The notes: generated by a model not told the origin, from the letters alone. Shown: positions 18,204 to 28,336, counted from the stretch's first letter. The stretch is DNA of 64,000 bases from JAVBQG01 sp031549185 (GCA_031549185.1 JAVBQG010000014.1:1-64000), one strand, 5' to 3'. Translations and numbers: made by a program.

Positions 18204-19061
18204 TTACAACTCTCCTACCGCACGAATGTGGACGATACAGGTATCGTGGAAGCCACAGCGGTGATAGAGCGGACGTCCGGCCGGCGTCGCCAGCAGGCAG
18301 ACTTTCGAATGTCCCATCTCCCTCGCCTGCTCCACCAGCTCTTTCATGACGCGCAGCGCGAGGCCACGTCTGCGGAATTTCGGGTGCGTGGCGATGTAAT
18401 AGATGCCGGCGAGATCCTTCGCGGTACAGAGCATGCCGGTGGCGGCAACCTCCTCCTCGTCGCCGGGGGTGAGACGCGAGCGAATGCCGAGGAGCACGAG
18501 GTCCTCGGAGGCCATCGCCTGCTTCGTAAAATTCAGAAAACTGGCCGGGGCGGGCTCCCCCGAGTCGAAACCGTACCACGTCGCGTCGGCCCAGGCTCTC
18601 GCGTTCGATTCGTCCGTGTCCTCGAAGATCGCCACGCTCGTGTACGGATCGTCCAAAGGGATTATCGAGTCCATCGCGCTCACCTCGGCCACCATGCCGT
18701 AGAAATCCTCGACCTCGCAGACGCCTGCGTCGTCCAATTCGAGCTCCACTTCCTCCGGCAACCCCGGAAAGATCGGCCACATATGCGAGCGATTTCTCCC
18801 GGCGAAAAAGTCGAGCCCCTTTCGCACGAGATCGCGGATCGCCTCCGGCGAACTCGGAACGCGCCCGGGCAGGAGCAATGCGTAGTTCTCAAACGCCGCC
18901 TCGGTGCCGCCGTCGCACAGCATCAAGCCCTGGTGCTCGTCCGAAAAACGGGACGTCTCGAAGGAACCGAAGAGCTTCACCATCGCTTCGAAATCCGACT
19001 GCACCAGCACCTTGTCTTCCACCCTCGGCTTCGGCCTCTGCATACGCCCTGCCTTTGCCAT
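18204..19061 (-). CDS. GNAT-family N-acetyltransferase
   Basis: A 285-residue protein with a C-terminal GNAT domain: YYIATHPKFRRRGLALRVM is the acetyl-CoA-binding motif A (R/Q-x-x-G-x-G/A type), followed by VCLLATPAGRPLYHRCGF (motif B). The N-terminal 150 residues are a less conserved, probably GNAT-like, half. Start ATG 19061 follows GGAGAGGG. It is convergent with tatD. Substrate unknown. Confidence 0.85.
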   Translation of the reverse strand: MAKAGRMQRPKPRVEDKVLVQSDFEAMVKLFGSFETSRFSDEHQGLMLCDGGTEAAFENYALLLPGRVPSSPEAIRDLVRKGLDFFAGRNRSHMWPIFPGLPEEVELELDDAGVCEVEDFYGMVAEVSAMDSIIPLDDPYTSVAIFEDTDESNARAWADATWYGFDSGEPAPASFLNFTKQAMASEDLVLLGIRSRLTPGDEEEVAATGMLCTAKDLAGIYYIATHPKFRRRGLALRVMKELVEQAREMGHSKVCLLATPAGRPLYHRCGFHDTCIVHIRAVGEL

Positions 19062-19206
19062 GATTACCCTCTCCTTGCGTTTTTTCTCGGATTTCCTTTC
19101 ACGTAATAATAGCAGAGAATCGGGATATGCTCTTCGAAAAGAAAAAGTATAATCGAGAAACCCGGTCCGCCGGAGAAAAAATTTTCCGATATGGAGGGAT
19201 ACCGTA

Positions 19207-20547
19207 ATGAAAGTTATCGTCATGGGTTGTACGCACGCGGGAACCGCGGCGATCCTGAACACGGTCGCACTGCACAGGGACGCGCAGGTTACGGTGTACG
19301 AGCGCAACGACAACATCTCGTTTCTGTCCTGCGGCATCGCCCTTTACGTGGAGGGTATCGTCAAGGATCCGAACGGGTTTTTCTACTGTTCGCCGGAGAA
19401 GCTCGCGGAGCTGGGCGTCACGACGCGCATGTGCCACAACGTCACCGACGTCGACCTCGCCGCGAAAAAGGTCTGCGTCCAGAATTTGAAGACCGGCGAA
19501 GCTTTCGAGGACACCTACGACAAGCTGATCGTGACGACGGGCTCGTGGCCCGTGCAGCCGAAGATCGAGAACTGCGAGCTGAACAACATTCTCCTGTGCA
19601 AAAACTATGCTCACGCAAAGGAGATCGTGGCGAAGACGCCCGCGGCGAAAAACGTCGCAGTCGTCGGCGCCGGCTACATCGGAACGGAGCTGATCGAGGC
19701 CTTCGAGGTGCAGGGCAAACAGGTCACCGTGGTCGACATGGAGTCGCAGATCCTGCCCAAGTACCTCGACCGGGAGTTTGTCGAACTGCCGACGCAGGCT
19801 TTCAAGGACAGAGGCGTCAAATTCGCGCTCGGCGAGAGCGTCAAATCCTTCCGCGGAGACGCGAACGGGAACGTCGCCGCCATCGTCACCGACAAGGGCG
19901 AATACCCGGCGGACATGGTCATCCTCTGTATCGGCTTCCGCCCCAGTACGGATCTCTTCCGCGGAAAACTCGACATGCTTCCGAACGGGGCGCTGAAGGT
20001 CGACGAGTACATGCACACCTCGCACCCCGACGTCTTCGCGGGCGGAGACAGCTGCGCGGTGTGGAGCAACGCGAAGCGCGACTACGATTACATCCCCCTG
20101 GCCACCAACGCCGTACGCATGGGCACGCTTGCGGCACGCAATTTGAAATCGAACACGACGAAATACATGGGAACGCAGGCGACGAGCGGCATCAAGATCT
20201 ACGACTATTCCATCGCCAGCACCGGCCTCAGCGAGGAGTCGGCCAGACGCGCCGGGCTCGACGTGGAGTCCACGACCCTCACCGAAAACAACCGTCCGGA
20301 GTTCATGCCGACCTACGAGGAACTGCGCCTGAAACTCGTCTACGAGCGCGCCTCCCGGCGGATCGTCGGCGCCCAGATCCTCTCGAAAGCGGATCTCACC
20401 CCCGCGATCAACACGCTCTCCGTCTGCATCCAGAACGAGATGACGGTCGAGCAACTCGCCTTCGTGGACTTCTTCTTCCAGCCGCACTTCAACAAACCGT
20501 GGAACTACCTGAACAGCGCCGCGCTGCAGGTCCTCAAACCGGTTTAG
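19207..20547 (+). CDS. FAD-dependent NADH oxidase / CoA-disulfide reductase family
   Basis: A 446-residue pyridine nucleotide-disulfide reductase. VMGCTHAGTAAI carries His10 and the FAD Rossmann motif. SFLSCGIAL places the single redox cysteine at residue 42, exactly as in NADH oxidases and peroxidases. VVGAGYIGTELIE is the NADH fold, and the C-terminal dimerisation domain is complete. In an anaerobe it would reduce O2 to water using NADH, or reduce CoA disulfide. GGAGGGATACCGTA precedes the ATG. It ends at a strong terminator. Confidence 0.9.
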   Translation: MKVIVMGCTHAGTAAILNTVALHRDAQVTVYERNDNISFLSCGIALYVEGIVKDPNGFFYCSPEKLAELGVTTRMCHNVTDVDLAAKKVCVQNLKTGEAFEDTYDKLIVTTGSWPVQPKIENCELNNILLCKNYAHAKEIVAKTPAAKNVAVVGAGYIGTELIEAFEVQGKQVTVVDMESQILPKYLDREFVELPTQAFKDRGVKFALGESVKSFRGDANGNVAAIVTDKGEYPADMVILCIGFRPSTDLFRGKLDMLPNGALKVDEYMHTSHPDVFAGGDSCAVWSNAKRDYDYIPLATNAVRMGTLAARNLKSNTTKYMGTQATSGIKIYDYSIASTGLSEESARRAGLDVESTTLTENNRPEFMPTYEELRLKLVYERASRRIVGAQILSKADLTPAINTLSVCIQNEMTVEQLAFVDFFFQPHFNKPWNYLNSAALQVLKPV

Positions 20548-20561
20548 ATTTAGAGCGGCAG

Positions 20562-20597
20562 AGGCCGTGGGGCTTCCGCCTCACGGCCTTATTTTTT
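20562..20597 (+). terminator. Intrinsic terminator after the NADH oxidase gene
   Basis: AGGCCGTG-GGGCTTCCGCCT-CACGGCCT followed by TATTTTTT. The T tract overlaps the last codons of the convergent MurJ-like gene. Confidence 0.85.
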
Positions 20598-22175
20598 CAG
20601 GAAGGACCGCGCGCTCCCCATAACGTAGCGCAGAAGAGCGGACGGATGCCAGCCCTCCGGCACGCCGCACATGAGTCCGAGGCGCTCTGCGAGCAACAGA
20701 TAGGCCGAGCCGATGACGAATGTCGCCAAAAGCTGGGCGACGATGCCGAACCGCTCGCACCACCACGCAAGGCTCGCGCAGAGGCTGACGAGCACCAGCT
20801 GCTCGAAAAACCGCGTGCTCCTCAGAAAGGCGGAGAGGGAATCCGGTATGAGGACTTTATAGTACAGCAGAAAACTCAGGAATTGAACGACGCTGGTGGC
20901 ACACGCGAGCCCCAGCAGTCCCCACCGTGTGACGAAGATCCAGTCGAGCAGGCCGTTCGTCAGAACCAGGAAAAACGAGAGCGCGACGATCGCCAGAAGG
21001 CGCTGAGACGCCTGTGCGTATCGATAGAGGACCGTCCCGACGATGGCGAAGATCATCCCGATGGCGTAGGCGGCAAGACAGATCGAGGTCATGGCGATCG
21101 ACTCCGCGCCGAAATTGCCCCAGCCGAGGGTCAACGAGACGAGGGGTTTTGCCGACGCTGCCACGAAAAAACCGACCGGCATGAAGAAGGCGAAGGCGAC
21201 AGAGATGGCCTGTTTCACAAAACGCCTGGCCTCCTCGATGTCCTTCACGACCATGTTGCTGGTCCTCGCGAGAAAAAACGTCAGAGGCGTAAAGGCCGCA
21301 AGACTGATAATGCCGATCATCTGAGAGCCGTAGCTGATCGCGGCGACGGAGCCGACCGGCAGCCGGGAGGCAAAATACCTGTCCACGATGAAGAAAAGGC
21401 TCATGGCCGAAATCAGCATCAACGAGAAAAGGGAGTTGTGTCCGATGCGCTTTATGCTCTCTGCTTGCAGCTTCTCGCGCCGAACTCGAAAGGGGATGCC
21501 GTGCAACGCGAAGAAGAAAAGGAGGAATGTGATCGCGTTTCCGAGGCTGATACAGCCCGCGACCGCGTACGAACCGACAAAGGGCGTGAGTGCGAGAAGG
21601 ACGGGGATGGCGACGAAGTTGAAGATCACCCCAGTGACAGCCGACACGGTATACCGCTCCGTGAACAGCGCCCACGTCTCCAGCGCCGGGCGGCAGATGG
21701 TGACGACCGCGAAGGGAAGCAGCCACCAGAGCATCAGCGCTCCCATGCGAACGCGCTCGGCGTCGAATCCGCCGGCGAAAAATCGGATCAGCACGCCTGG
21801 CGCCGCCAAAACGACGATCGAAAAAAGAATCGAGATGAGGATCAGTATCAATACGACCAGGGCGAAGACGGACCGGCATTTCTCCATGCCGTCCTCATCC
21901 TTGCGAAGACGCGCGAGTTCGGGCAGCACCGCGCTCTCCATAGCGGAGCCGATGGAGCCCGCAACGAGCGCGACGATGCCGCTCGCCAGGTGGAAAGCGT
22001 CCATCCCCGCGGAGGTCCCGAACGCCCATGCGATGAGCAGCGTGCGTAGATATCCCAGCGGCTTGCTCGCCATGGCGATGATCGACAGGCTGAACGAAAC
22101 GCCGCGGGCGCTCTTGACGGAGAGGACCCGGCGCACGGCGCTGCCGATGAATCCAAATCGAAAACGTTCTGACAG
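20589..22175 (-). CDS. MurJ/MOP-superfamily flippase (paralogue 1)
   Basis: About 528 residues with some 14 hydrophobic segments, a MurJ-type MOP-superfamily transporter. The N-terminus has SIIAMASKPLGYLRTLLIAWAFG and MDAFHLA, matching lipid II flippase MurJ, but it diverges more than the copy at 57218-58813. The start is unusual: AGGAGG (22189-22184) sits eight bases before a CTG at 22175, whereas the in-frame GTG at 22184 overlaps that site. It may export an O-antigen-like or other lipid-linked saccharide. It stands alone between nox and yitT. Confidence 0.85.
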   Translation of the reverse strand: MSERFRFGFIGSAVRRVLSVKSARGVSFSLSIIAMASKPLGYLRTLLIAWAFGTSAGMDAFHLASGIVALVAGSIGSAMESAVLPELARLRKDEDGMEKCRSVFALVVLILILISILFSIVVLAAPGVLIRFFAGGFDAERVRMGALMLWWLLPFAVVTICRPALETWALFTERYTVSAVTGVIFNFVAIPVLLALTPFVGSYAVAGCISLGNAITFLLFFFALHGIPFRVRREKLQAESIKRIGHNSLFSLMLISAMSLFFIVDRYFASRLPVGSVAAISYGSQMIGIISLAAFTPLTFFLARTSNMVVKDIEEARRFVKQAISVAFAFFMPVGFFVAASAKPLVSLTLGWGNFGAESIAMTSICLAAYAIGMIFAIVGTVLYRYAQASQRLLAIVALSFFLVLTNGLLDWIFVTRWGLLGLACATSVVQFLSFLLYYKVLIPDSLSAFLRSTRFFEQLVLVSLCASLAWWCERFGIVAQLLATFVIGSAYLLLAERLGLMCGVPEGWHPSALLRYVMGSARSFLKK

Positions 22176-22207
22176 GCCGCACACCTCCTGTTATGAGGGG
22201 CTTTAAG

Positions 22208-23107
22208 CTATCCTCTCCACGGTTTGAAACCCCGCCCCACGACTTCGTTCGCCTCGGAGACAACCATGAAGGAGTGCGGTTGGCTCTCCGCGAGATGACG
22301 TTTCAATTCAACCGACTGGCGGCGGGAGAGAAGGCACATCAGCATCGGCCGATCCTCCCCGGAATACCCGCCGTGCGCGTCGATGAGCGTTGCTCCACGT
22401 CCGAGTTCGGTTGTGATAAATTTTACCACAGGCTCCGGGTCCTTCGTGATCACGAAGACCAGCCGGCGCCGGTCGAAGGACGATATCGCGCTGTCGATCA
22501 TCACGCTCGAGGCATAGACACCGACGAGCCCGAACATGGCGTTCTCGAAACCGACGGCAAACGAACTGATGCCCAGAATCACCATATTAATGTAAAAGTT
22601 GTATTTCCCCACCTCGATGTCGTACCGCTTGCGCAGATAGAGCACGACGATGTCGAGCCCGCCCATCGACGCGCCGCACCGCAACACCAGCCCGCCGCCG
22701 AAGCCCTTGATCGCGCCGCCGAAAAGGGCGATCAACAGACGGTCCTGCGTGTGCACGAACGGCATTCCCTGCAGAAGCTCCATCAGAATGGTCAGAAAGA
22801 CCACGCCGAAGATCGTCCAAAGGATCACGCGGACGGGAAGTGCTCTCCACGCCCATACCAGCAGGGCGACGTTGGCAACGGCGACGACGATGGCCGGAGA
22901 CACCCCCAGTGTGTAGTTGGCGAGCACGGCAATACCCGTCACCCCCGCGTCGGGGAAACGAAACGGAACCGTAAAGGCCATGACGCCCACCGCATAGATG
23001 ATCGTTCCCGCGACGACCGACAGAAGCGTGCTCCATTCGGCCTTTGCGATAACGGAGAGACGTCGGCTCTGTCGTTTGAAACCCCTGCGACTCAAATCGA
23101 TGTTCAC
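22208..23107 (-). CDS. YitT-family membrane protein (DUF161 + DUF2179)
   Basis: A 299-residue protein with about five transmembrane helices in residues 30-200 (including GVTGIAVLANY and CGASMGGLDIV, the paired DUF161 repeats). A soluble C-terminal DUF2179 domain follows (FVITKDPEPV, GATLIDAHGGYSGEDRPML). Members are conserved but of uncertain function. It follows the MurJ-like gene's promoter region by only 24 bases on the same strand, so the two could be co-transcribed. Confidence 0.88.
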   Translation of the reverse strand: MNIDLSRRGFKRQSRRLSVIAKAEWSTLLSVVAGTIIYAVGVMAFTVPFRFPDAGVTGIAVLANYTLGVSPAIVVAVANVALLVWAWRALPVRVILWTIFGVVFLTILMELLQGMPFVHTQDRLLIALFGGAIKGFGGGLVLRCGASMGGLDIVVLYLRKRYDIEVGKYNFYINMVILGISSFAVGFENAMFGLVGVYASSVMIDSAISSFDRRRLVFVITKDPEPVVKFITTELGRGATLIDAHGGYSGEDRPMLMCLLSRRQSVELKRHLAESQPHSFMVVSEANEVVGRGFKPWRG

Positions 23108-23357
23108 TGCATGAAACCTCCATCGGCATCGTACCCGTCATTTTCCCAAACCCACATTATATGGGCAAGTTTGGAATTTTACGCTTCTTTGTGATGAATG
23201 GCAAGGGCTCGTGGGGCGAGTTTTCAAAATTCTTTTTTTGCGCATCATGCCCTGAGCGCAGCCGAGCATGATGATTCGTACATTTATGTGCTAAAATAAC
23301 TGGGCGTAAGATCCACATTGCGCGCATCTGTACAGAAAATTCTGGAGGAATGAAACT

Positions 23358-23801
23358 ATGCCCATGCCGATGCAGATAAGTCTCGAAGAAGTGATCACCA
23401 TGCTGCTCTCGCGGGTTGAATCGCTTGCGATGAACGACGAGAACAACAAGACGAAGTTCAATATCGCAATGAGAGTTCTCTATAAAAAGGGCCTCATTAC
23501 GGAACAGGAGATCGTCGACTCCGTCAAGGAGGAGCACAGGATGCTCAAGGAGCTCGGCCTGATCCCGGAGGAGCCGGGTGAGGACGTCGTGAGTGCCGTT
23601 GCCGAGAACATTCTGCAGTGGATTCGTGGAGATGTCCCCGCCATCAAGAAGACCATGGAGGAATATGAGAAAAAGATACAGGAGTACGCGAGGGAGCACG
23701 AGCGCAAGTCCTCGCTCACCGTCGCCTCCTCCGACGTTCTCCAGCAGCTCGATAGATTGTCGCCGCCGCCTGGCTCGGGTAAGAGCAAGCTGATCATATA
23801 A
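23358..23801 (+). CDS. Conserved-looking cytoplasmic protein of unknown function
   Basis: A 147-residue soluble, charged, mostly helical protein without a domain I recognise. Residues 30-75 (RVLYKKGLITEQEIVDSV) resemble a short helical bundle, and the C-terminal third is a probable coiled coil (KKTMEEYEKKIQEYARE). GGAGG lies nine bases before ATG 23358, and TGCTAAAAT near 23288-23296 is a plausible extended -10. An 11-bp GC-rich hairpin separates it from the polysaccharide gene. Confidence 0.7.
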   Translation: MPMPMQISLEEVITMLLSRVESLAMNDENNKTKFNIAMRVLYKKGLITEQEIVDSVKEEHRMLKELGLIPEEPGEDVVSAVAENILQWIRGDVPAIKKTMEEYEKKIQEYAREHERKSSLTVASSDVLQQLDRLSPPPGSGKSKLII

Positions 23802-23805
23802 AACG

Positions 23806-23838
23806 CCCCGGCGGAGTCGACAGGTGCTCCGCCGGGGA
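23806..23838 (+). terminator. GC-rich hairpin, possible attenuator
   Basis: CCCCGGCGGAG and CTCCGCCGGGG form an 11-bp perfect stem around a ten-base loop. No T run follows, so it is a weak terminator; it may protect or attenuate the transcript entering the downstream gene. Confidence 0.5.
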
Positions 23839-23850
23839 CGCAAAAGAGGT

Positions 23851-25692
23851 ATGTTCTTGCGAAATTTCCTGCTCAAGCCCTGGTTGGCACTTGCCAAACG
23901 CAATCGACGAGTCCTTTTTATCGACTTCCTGCTGCTCGCACTGGCAGTCTATCTCGGTTATGCCCTCAGGCTGACGCTCCTGATCACGCCCGGTTTCCGC
24001 ACGGACCTGTTGCAGGCGATCTTCATCTTCCCCTTCTGCATAACCGCAGTCTGCTTCCTGGGCGGCATCTACAAGGTCTATTGGCCCCAGGCGAGCGTCG
24101 AGGAGTACGCCAGGCTGACGAGATACTACGCGTTCGGCAGCGCTCTCTTCCTCTGTGCCAACTTCTTCATGCGCTCTCTCTCCATCCCGCGAACGTCGCT
24201 CGCCATCATCCTGTTTGCGGGAATTGTCTTTATGGGGGGCGCGCGCGCCTCATGGCGCCTCGCCGAACTTTCAAGAGAGTCGCAGAAAAGGGAGCGGCAG
24301 GAGCGCAAGCGGGCGCTGATCATCGGTGCCGGCGAGGCCGGCGCCTATCTGGCGCGCGACCTGGCCAGGCGCGCCAGCGACCTGTACCCCCTCGGCTTCA
24401 TCGACGAGGACGAAGGGAAGCAGGGCAAGGCCATCGCCGGGTTGCCGGTGCTGGGCAAGAAGGAGGATCTGACCCGTATCGCGCAGGAGCTGGAGATACA
24501 GGTGGCGTTGATCGCCATCCCCTCCGCGAGCGGCACGAGAATGAGAGGATACCTCGAACCGCTCTCGCAGCTGGGCGTGGAGGTCCGCGTCCTTCCGAGC
24601 CTGCACGATCTGGCAGGCGGACAGGTCGAAGTAAGCCGCCTTCGCTCGGTCGAACTGCAGGACCTCCTCCGCCGCGAAGCAATCGAACTGGACATGGCGG
24701 AGATCGACGCCACGATACGGGGTAAAAAAATTCTCATCACGGGCGCAGGGGGGTCCATCGGCTCGGAGATCTGCACCCAAGTATTGCAGCACTACCCGGC
24801 GGAGTTGCTCCTGCTGGGACACGGCGAACAATCGATCTATCTCCTGATGCAAACCCTTAAGGATTCAGGCGTAACAACGCCCTACAGACCTTTTATCGCG
24901 GATATTGCAGACACGAAAACGATGGAGCGGATCTTCTCCAACCACAGGCCGGACGCCGTCTTCCACGCGGCGGCGCACAAACACGTGCCGCTGATGGAGG
25001 AAAACCCGCGCGAAGCCGTTCGCGTGAATGCGTTCGGCACGTGGACACTGGCCGATCTCGCCGGTCGCTTCGGCATCGAGCGTTTTGTCATGATCTCCTC
25101 AGACAAGGCGGTGCATCCGTCAAGTGCCATGGGGGCCACCAAGCGCATCGCGGAACGCCTCGTTCAGAGCGCACAGCAGATCTACCCCGGGACGCTCTAC
25201 ATGACGGTACGTTTCGGCAACGTGCTTGGCAGCAGGGGCAGCGTCGTTCCCCTCTTCGAAAAGCAGATCCGCACCGGCGGCCCCGTTACTGTCACCCACC
25301 GCGATATGAAGCGCTATTTCATGCTCATCCCCGAGGCAGTGAGCCTCGTGCTGCAAGCTGGCTCGATGGGGCTGGGAGGCGAACTGTTCGTACTCGACAT
25401 GGGCGAACCGGTGAACATCACGGAGATGGCGGAGACATTGATACGCCTGCACGGACATGAGCCCTACTCGGAGGTGCCGATCGTCTTCACCGGGATACGC
25501 CCCGGCGAAAAATTGTACGAGGAGCTCTTCTACGACCCGGATCACGTCGACAGAACGAAGCATGATAAAATTTTCCTCTCGCGCCTAAGCCCGGAGCCCT
25601 TCGCCCTGAAGGAGACGATCGACGAACTCCTGAACCCCGAGTTGAGCGACGAGAGCATCCGCGAAGGTGTTTTTCGCCTCTCGACCGGTTAG
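23851..25692 (+). CDS. Membrane-bound nucleotide-sugar 4,6-dehydratase (CapD/PglF type)
   Basis: A protein of about 613 residues. Four N-terminal transmembrane helices (1-120) precede a first Rossmann unit (LIIGAGEAGAYLARDL) and a second NAD-binding short-chain dehydrogenase domain (ILITGAGGSIGSEI). SSDKAVHPSSAMGATKR places Asp-Lys and a Met where short-chain enzymes usually have Tyr, as in PglF. Such enzymes convert UDP-GlcNAc to the 4-keto-6-deoxy sugar for glycans. ATG 23851 is chosen; GTG 23824 is upstream in the hairpin. It heads an operon with a hybrid kinase and an HD-GYP regulator. Confidence 0.9.
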   Translation: MFLRNFLLKPWLALAKRNRRVLFIDFLLLALAVYLGYALRLTLLITPGFRTDLLQAIFIFPFCITAVCFLGGIYKVYWPQASVEEYARLTRYYAFGSALFLCANFFMRSLSIPRTSLAIILFAGIVFMGGARASWRLAELSRESQKRERQERKRALIIGAGEAGAYLARDLARRASDLYPLGFIDEDEGKQGKAIAGLPVLGKKEDLTRIAQELEIQVALIAIPSASGTRMRGYLEPLSQLGVEVRVLPSLHDLAGGQVEVSRLRSVELQDLLRREAIELDMAEIDATIRGKKILITGAGGSIGSEICTQVLQHYPAELLLLGHGEQSIYLLMQTLKDSGVTTPYRPFIADIADTKTMERIFSNHRPDAVFHAAAHKHVPLMEENPREAVRVNAFGTWTLADLAGRFGIERFVMISSDKAVHPSSAMGATKRIAERLVQSAQQIYPGTLYMTVRFGNVLGSRGSVVPLFEKQIRTGGPVTVTHRDMKRYFMLIPEAVSLVLQAGSMGLGGELFVLDMGEPVNITEMAETLIRLHGHEPYSEVPIVFTGIRPGEKLYEELFYDPDHVDRTKHDKIFLSRLSPEPFALKETIDELLNPELSDESIREGVFRLSTG

Positions 25693-25729
25693 CTTGCGAG
25701 AGGGACCGATATCAATTTTTGATCAGGGG

Positions 25730-28336
25730 GTGTCTGTCATTTATCAATCGGAGGAAAACCCACAGTTCTACAGCAGATTGTTCATCGAAACATCCCCCAT
25801 TATCATGTATGTGTTGGACACGGAATTCAGATACGTCACCGGTACCAACCGTTTTATGAAGATGCTCTCCTTCGACGACCAGGAGCAGATGGCGGGGCGC
25901 CACATCGAGGACCTCGTCTCCGGCGCGCTCTCGGACGACTGGACGAGAAACTTCATGAGCTACTGCCGCAGCGTGCTGGATGGGTTCGGCAACGTCCATT
26001 ACACCAACGGTGTGCAGATGAAAAACGGCGAGGTCAAACACCTCCAGACCGACATATCGCAGGCTGAGGACGAGGGCGGCAAATGCCGCGGCATCATCGT
26101 CGTGATTCACGACATCACGGAACTCACGGAGGCGATCGAGCGCGCGGAGACCGCGGACAGGGCGAAAAGCTCCTTCCTCGCGAACATGAGCCACGAAATA
26201 CGAACGCCGATGAACGCGATCAAAGGCATGAGCGACTTGCTTCTCCTCACCCGCCTCGACGACGTGCAGCGCGGTTATGCCCAGAGCATTATCAACGCGA
26301 GCATCTCCCTCCTCGCGATCATCGACGACATGCTCGATTTCTCCAAAATCGAGGCGGATAAACTGGATTTTACCGAGGCGGCGTGCGACTTCGGCTCGCT
26401 CATCACAGACATTGCCGGCCTCATCAACCTGAAAGCCTCCGACAAGGGCATCCAGTTTCTCACCCGCATCGATCCCGCGACGCCGGCATCCATCGTCTGC
26501 GACGATGCACGCCTCAAACAGGTATTGCAAAACATTCTCGGCAATGCGGTCAAATTTACTCAGGAGGGGCATGTCAAGCTCTCCGTCGCGAACCAGCGCC
26601 TCGAAGACGATCGGGTCAGGCTCCTCTTCGAAGTCGAGGACACGGGCGTCGGCATCAAAGAGGAAAACCTCGCCCAAATCTTCGAGCCCTTCTCTCAGAT
26701 GGACAAATTCAAGAATCGCGGCGTAGAGGGGACCGGCCTCGGCCTCTCGATCAGCAACAGGCTCGTGGAGAAAATGGGGGGGACGCTCTCCGCAACGAGC
26801 GTCTTCGGGAAAGGCAGCCGTTTCACGTTCGATATCGTCGTCAGAGCCGATTCGAACCAACCCCTCGTTCGGATTCAACATCGACCGTCGGATCGGATCC
26901 TCATTCTCGCGAACGACATCCACGGCGACGAATATGGCGATATGATGCACGACCTGGGAACCCCCTTCGACCTGTGCCGGAGCAGCGAGGAGTTCGCTTC
27001 CCACCTCGAAAAGGGCGCCTATAGCCACCTGATCTACCGCTACGACTTCGGACACGAAATTGTGGCACAGCGCCTGGATGCCCTGAGGGGATGCGATATC
27101 TTCGCCGTCAAGAGCATCAAGTCCGCCTCCCGCCAGAGCACTGGCGCGAACATCGGCATCCTTTTCGAGCCGCTGCTCGTCATGACCCTCGGGCATCTTC
27201 TGGGAAACACCCCGGACGCCGAAGAGGAGACCGTGCAAGCGCCGGCTGCCGAGGATACGATCGGCGCCTTCCTGATCAAAGACACGAGGGTACTTCTCGT
27301 GGACGATAACGAGATCAATCTTATGGTCGGATCGGAACTTTTGAAGCAATACGGCATCACGCCCGACACCGCCGACGGCGCGAAATCGGCCATGGAGCTC
27401 ACGTCGGAGAAGGAGTATGACATCATCTTCATGGACCACATGATGCCGGAGATCGACGGCGTCGAGGCCACCAGGATGCTTCGCGCGACTCGAGGCTGGC
27501 TTGCAACTGTCCCGATCATCGCCCTCACGGCCAACGCTCTCCCGGGCATGCGCGAGACGTATCTTGCCTGCGGGATGAACGACTACATCAGCAAGCCGAT
27601 CGAGATCGACGAATTGAATCGCGTGCTCAGACAATGGCTTCCGAACACCCGATTCGTCCTGGCAGAGGGCCCGGCAAAGGAAACCGCAAGCGAGGCGAAC
27701 GATCAGAGAAGCGCCCTGATGAAAAAACTCTCCGAACAGCTCGACACCCAAAACGCGCTCCTCGGCATCGGCGGCTCGGAGGAGTCGTACCGACGTGTCC
27801 TTGAGGCGTTTTTGATCGCGCTCCCTGAAAAGATATCGTATATGCTAGACTGTGTCAGACGAGCGAAGTTCGATCGCTTCCGAATCGACGTTCACGCCGC
27901 AAAGAGCTCTCTTGCCAACATCGGAGCACAGGAGCTCTCGGGCGAGGCGCAAAAACTGGAGACGGCGGCAAAGGAGCTGGATTACGCATACATCGTGCAG
28001 CATCACGACGCCTTTCTGGCGCGTCTCGCGCAGCTCGGCGAGTTCCTGAAAGAAGCCATCTCCTCGTGCGAAGGCGAGACATGCGCTGACAGGACGATGG
28101 GCGACACTGCCATGCTGAGGGGCTCGCTCGAGAAGATCGACGCGCTGCTGGGCGATCTCGAGTACGACGAAGCACAGGAGGAGATCGACTCGACCGTGAA
28201 AGAGAGTTACGGCCGGGAGCTCGACAGGATTCTGTTGCAGATCAAAGCCGCTATCGTAGCTTTCAACTACGACGCGGCCACCGATCTCATCGAGAAAATC
28301 CTGGGCTCCGGCGACGATACGGGAGGACGAGCATGA
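25730..28336 (+). CDS. Hybrid histidine kinase with pseudo-receiver, receiver and HPt domains
   Basis: About 868 residues. A PAS domain (10-125) is followed by HisKA with MSHEIRTP (His about 156) and HATPase with NAVKF and DTGVGI. Next come a receiver-like region lacking the phospho-Asp, a canonical receiver (VLLVDDNEIN, IIFMDHMMPEIDG) and an HPt helix bundle with VHAAKSSLANIG (His about 721). A helical tail completes it, so a whole phosphorelay sits in one soluble protein. The start is uncertain: GTG 25730 is used, while GTG 25667 and TTG 25694 are in frame and overlap or abut the previous gene. Its stop overlaps the next ATG. Confidence 0.88.
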   Translation: MSVIYQSEENPQFYSRLFIETSPIIMYVLDTEFRYVTGTNRFMKMLSFDDQEQMAGRHIEDLVSGALSDDWTRNFMSYCRSVLDGFGNVHYTNGVQMKNGEVKHLQTDISQAEDEGGKCRGIIVVIHDITELTEAIERAETADRAKSSFLANMSHEIRTPMNAIKGMSDLLLLTRLDDVQRGYAQSIINASISLLAIIDDMLDFSKIEADKLDFTEAACDFGSLITDIAGLINLKASDKGIQFLTRIDPATPASIVCDDARLKQVLQNILGNAVKFTQEGHVKLSVANQRLEDDRVRLLFEVEDTGVGIKEENLAQIFEPFSQMDKFKNRGVEGTGLGLSISNRLVEKMGGTLSATSVFGKGSRFTFDIVVRADSNQPLVRIQHRPSDRILILANDIHGDEYGDMMHDLGTPFDLCRSSEEFASHLEKGAYSHLIYRYDFGHEIVAQRLDALRGCDIFAVKSIKSASRQSTGANIGILFEPLLVMTLGHLLGNTPDAEEETVQAPAAEDTIGAFLIKDTRVLLVDDNEINLMVGSELLKQYGITPDTADGAKSAMELTSEKEYDIIFMDHMMPEIDGVEATRMLRATRGWLATVPIIALTANALPGMRETYLACGMNDYISKPIEIDELNRVLRQWLPNTRFVLAEGPAKETASEANDQRSALMKKLSEQLDTQNALLGIGGSEESYRRVLEAFLIALPEKISYMLDCVRRAKFDRFRIDVHAAKSSLANIGAQELSGEAQKLETAAKELDYAYIVQHHDAFLARLAQLGEFLKEAISSCEGETCADRTMGDTAMLRGSLEKIDALLGDLEYDEAQEEIDSTVKESYGRELDRILLQIKAAIVAFNYDAATDLIEKILGSGDDTGGRA

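Noticed and set aside
19191..22049. 952-codon plus-strand open frame
   Set aside because: It shadows the NADH oxidase in another frame and is antisense to the MurJ-like gene; low-complexity charged sequence.
23243..23275. Hairpin CATCATGC/GCATGATG upstream of yitT
   Set aside because: An 8-bp stem with a long loop; no T run in the useful direction and no gene end to serve.
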